Source: Symbiobacteriaceae bacterium (GTDB taxonomy: Bacteria > Bacillota > Sulfobacillia > Symbiobacteriales > Symbiobacteriaceae). Taken from it: DNA of 35,190 nucleotides. Made by a program: the position numbers and the translations under genes. This document shows, one piece after another, positions 35,120 through 35,190 of this stretch (the first letter of the stretch is position 1; each line of letters begins with the position of its first letter). The DNA lies in NCBI GenBank assembly GCA_029239785.1, contig JARBUG010000081.1:1-35190 (forward strand). The letters run 5' to 3'. The notes below the pieces were generated by a model. That model had not been told where the DNA came from, did no database searches, and saw only the letters and a program-made list of their open reading frames with translations.

Positions 35120-35189
35120 AACGCCCCTGCTCCCGGGCTGTCAAGGCGGGGCCCCTTTGGGGTGCCTTGACGGACCGGGACAGGGGCGT
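35120..35189. terminator. Long nested palindrome at the right edge
   Basis: Arms in four steps pair around one centre: ACGCCCCTG/CAGGGGCGT, TCCCGG/CCGGGA, GTCAAGGC/GCCTTGAC and CCCC/GGGG. On the minus strand the stem is followed by TTTTTCC, so it fits a terminator for a gene coming from beyond the window. It might also serve the relaxase gene. Confidence 0.65.
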
Positions 35190-35190
35190 A

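Larger units (their letters stand above)
31250..35190. mobile_element. Element 2: mobilizable serine-recombinase element (right end outside window)
   Basis: It begins where the CotS-like reading frame loses its family sequence, close to 31250. It carries a large serine recombinase reading inward, a TraD-like accessory protein, an oriT and a MOBQ relaxase, the layout of an integrative mobilizable element. The left boundary is approximate and the right end is not in the window, so the attachment core cannot be confirmed. Confidence 0.75.

Overview
The window comes from a GC-rich, endospore-forming relative of the Firmicutes, most like Symbiobacterium and its kin; this is an inference. The reasons are strong Shine-Dalgarno sites with many GTG and TTG starts, a T-box leader, S-layer-homology (SLH) proteins, a CotS-type spore coat kinase gene and consistently high GC.

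Layout. Positions 1-4443 hold the 3' part of a UvrD/PcrA/Rep helicase gene, uppP, a secreted Hcp-like protein and a cysteine-cluster protein. Positions 4608-10010 are one tight operon: ECF-like sigma factor, zinc-finger anti-sigma-like protein, TPR-CHAT protease and cytoplasmic subtilase. A small convergent gene for an acidic-tailed protein follows. On the minus strand (10578-14357) lie a leucyl-tRNA synthetase that lacks its CP1 editing domain, its T-box leader, a secreted metzincin-like protease and a small secreted protein. A DoxX gene and a palindromic repeat element lead to three secreted SLH proteins (15271-20579). A 0.7-kb gene-free stretch with decamer repeats precedes a TetR-paaABCD operon for phenylacetyl-CoA epoxidation (21282-24505). 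Then come a second copy of the palindromic element and two unknown genes.

The most striking region is 25943-35190. A CotS-like kinase gene is split twice. Its 5' part ends inside the catalytic loop at codon 387 (HQD). A 3,892-bp element with a divergent large serine recombinase gene and a membrane pyrophosphatase gene (hppA) follows. The coding sequence then resumes in frame as YGWSN at 30995. The two junctions share the direct repeat TCAGGA, and precise excision restores an HQDYGWSN catalytic loop. About 250 bp later the kinase gene is cut again, by a second large serine recombinase element. That element carries a TraD-like protein, a MOBQ relaxase and an oriT resembling those of Ti and RSF1010 plasmids, and its right end lies outside the window. 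The arrangement recalls developmentally excised elements in sporulation genes, such as skin in sigK, but whether excision occurs here is not shown by the sequence.

Genes that appear to work together are the sigma/anti-sigma/CHAT/subtilase set (a possible protease-signalling cascade), paaABCD with its regulator (paaE is absent here), the three SLH proteins (cell surface) and the oriT/TraD-like/relaxase set (mobilization).
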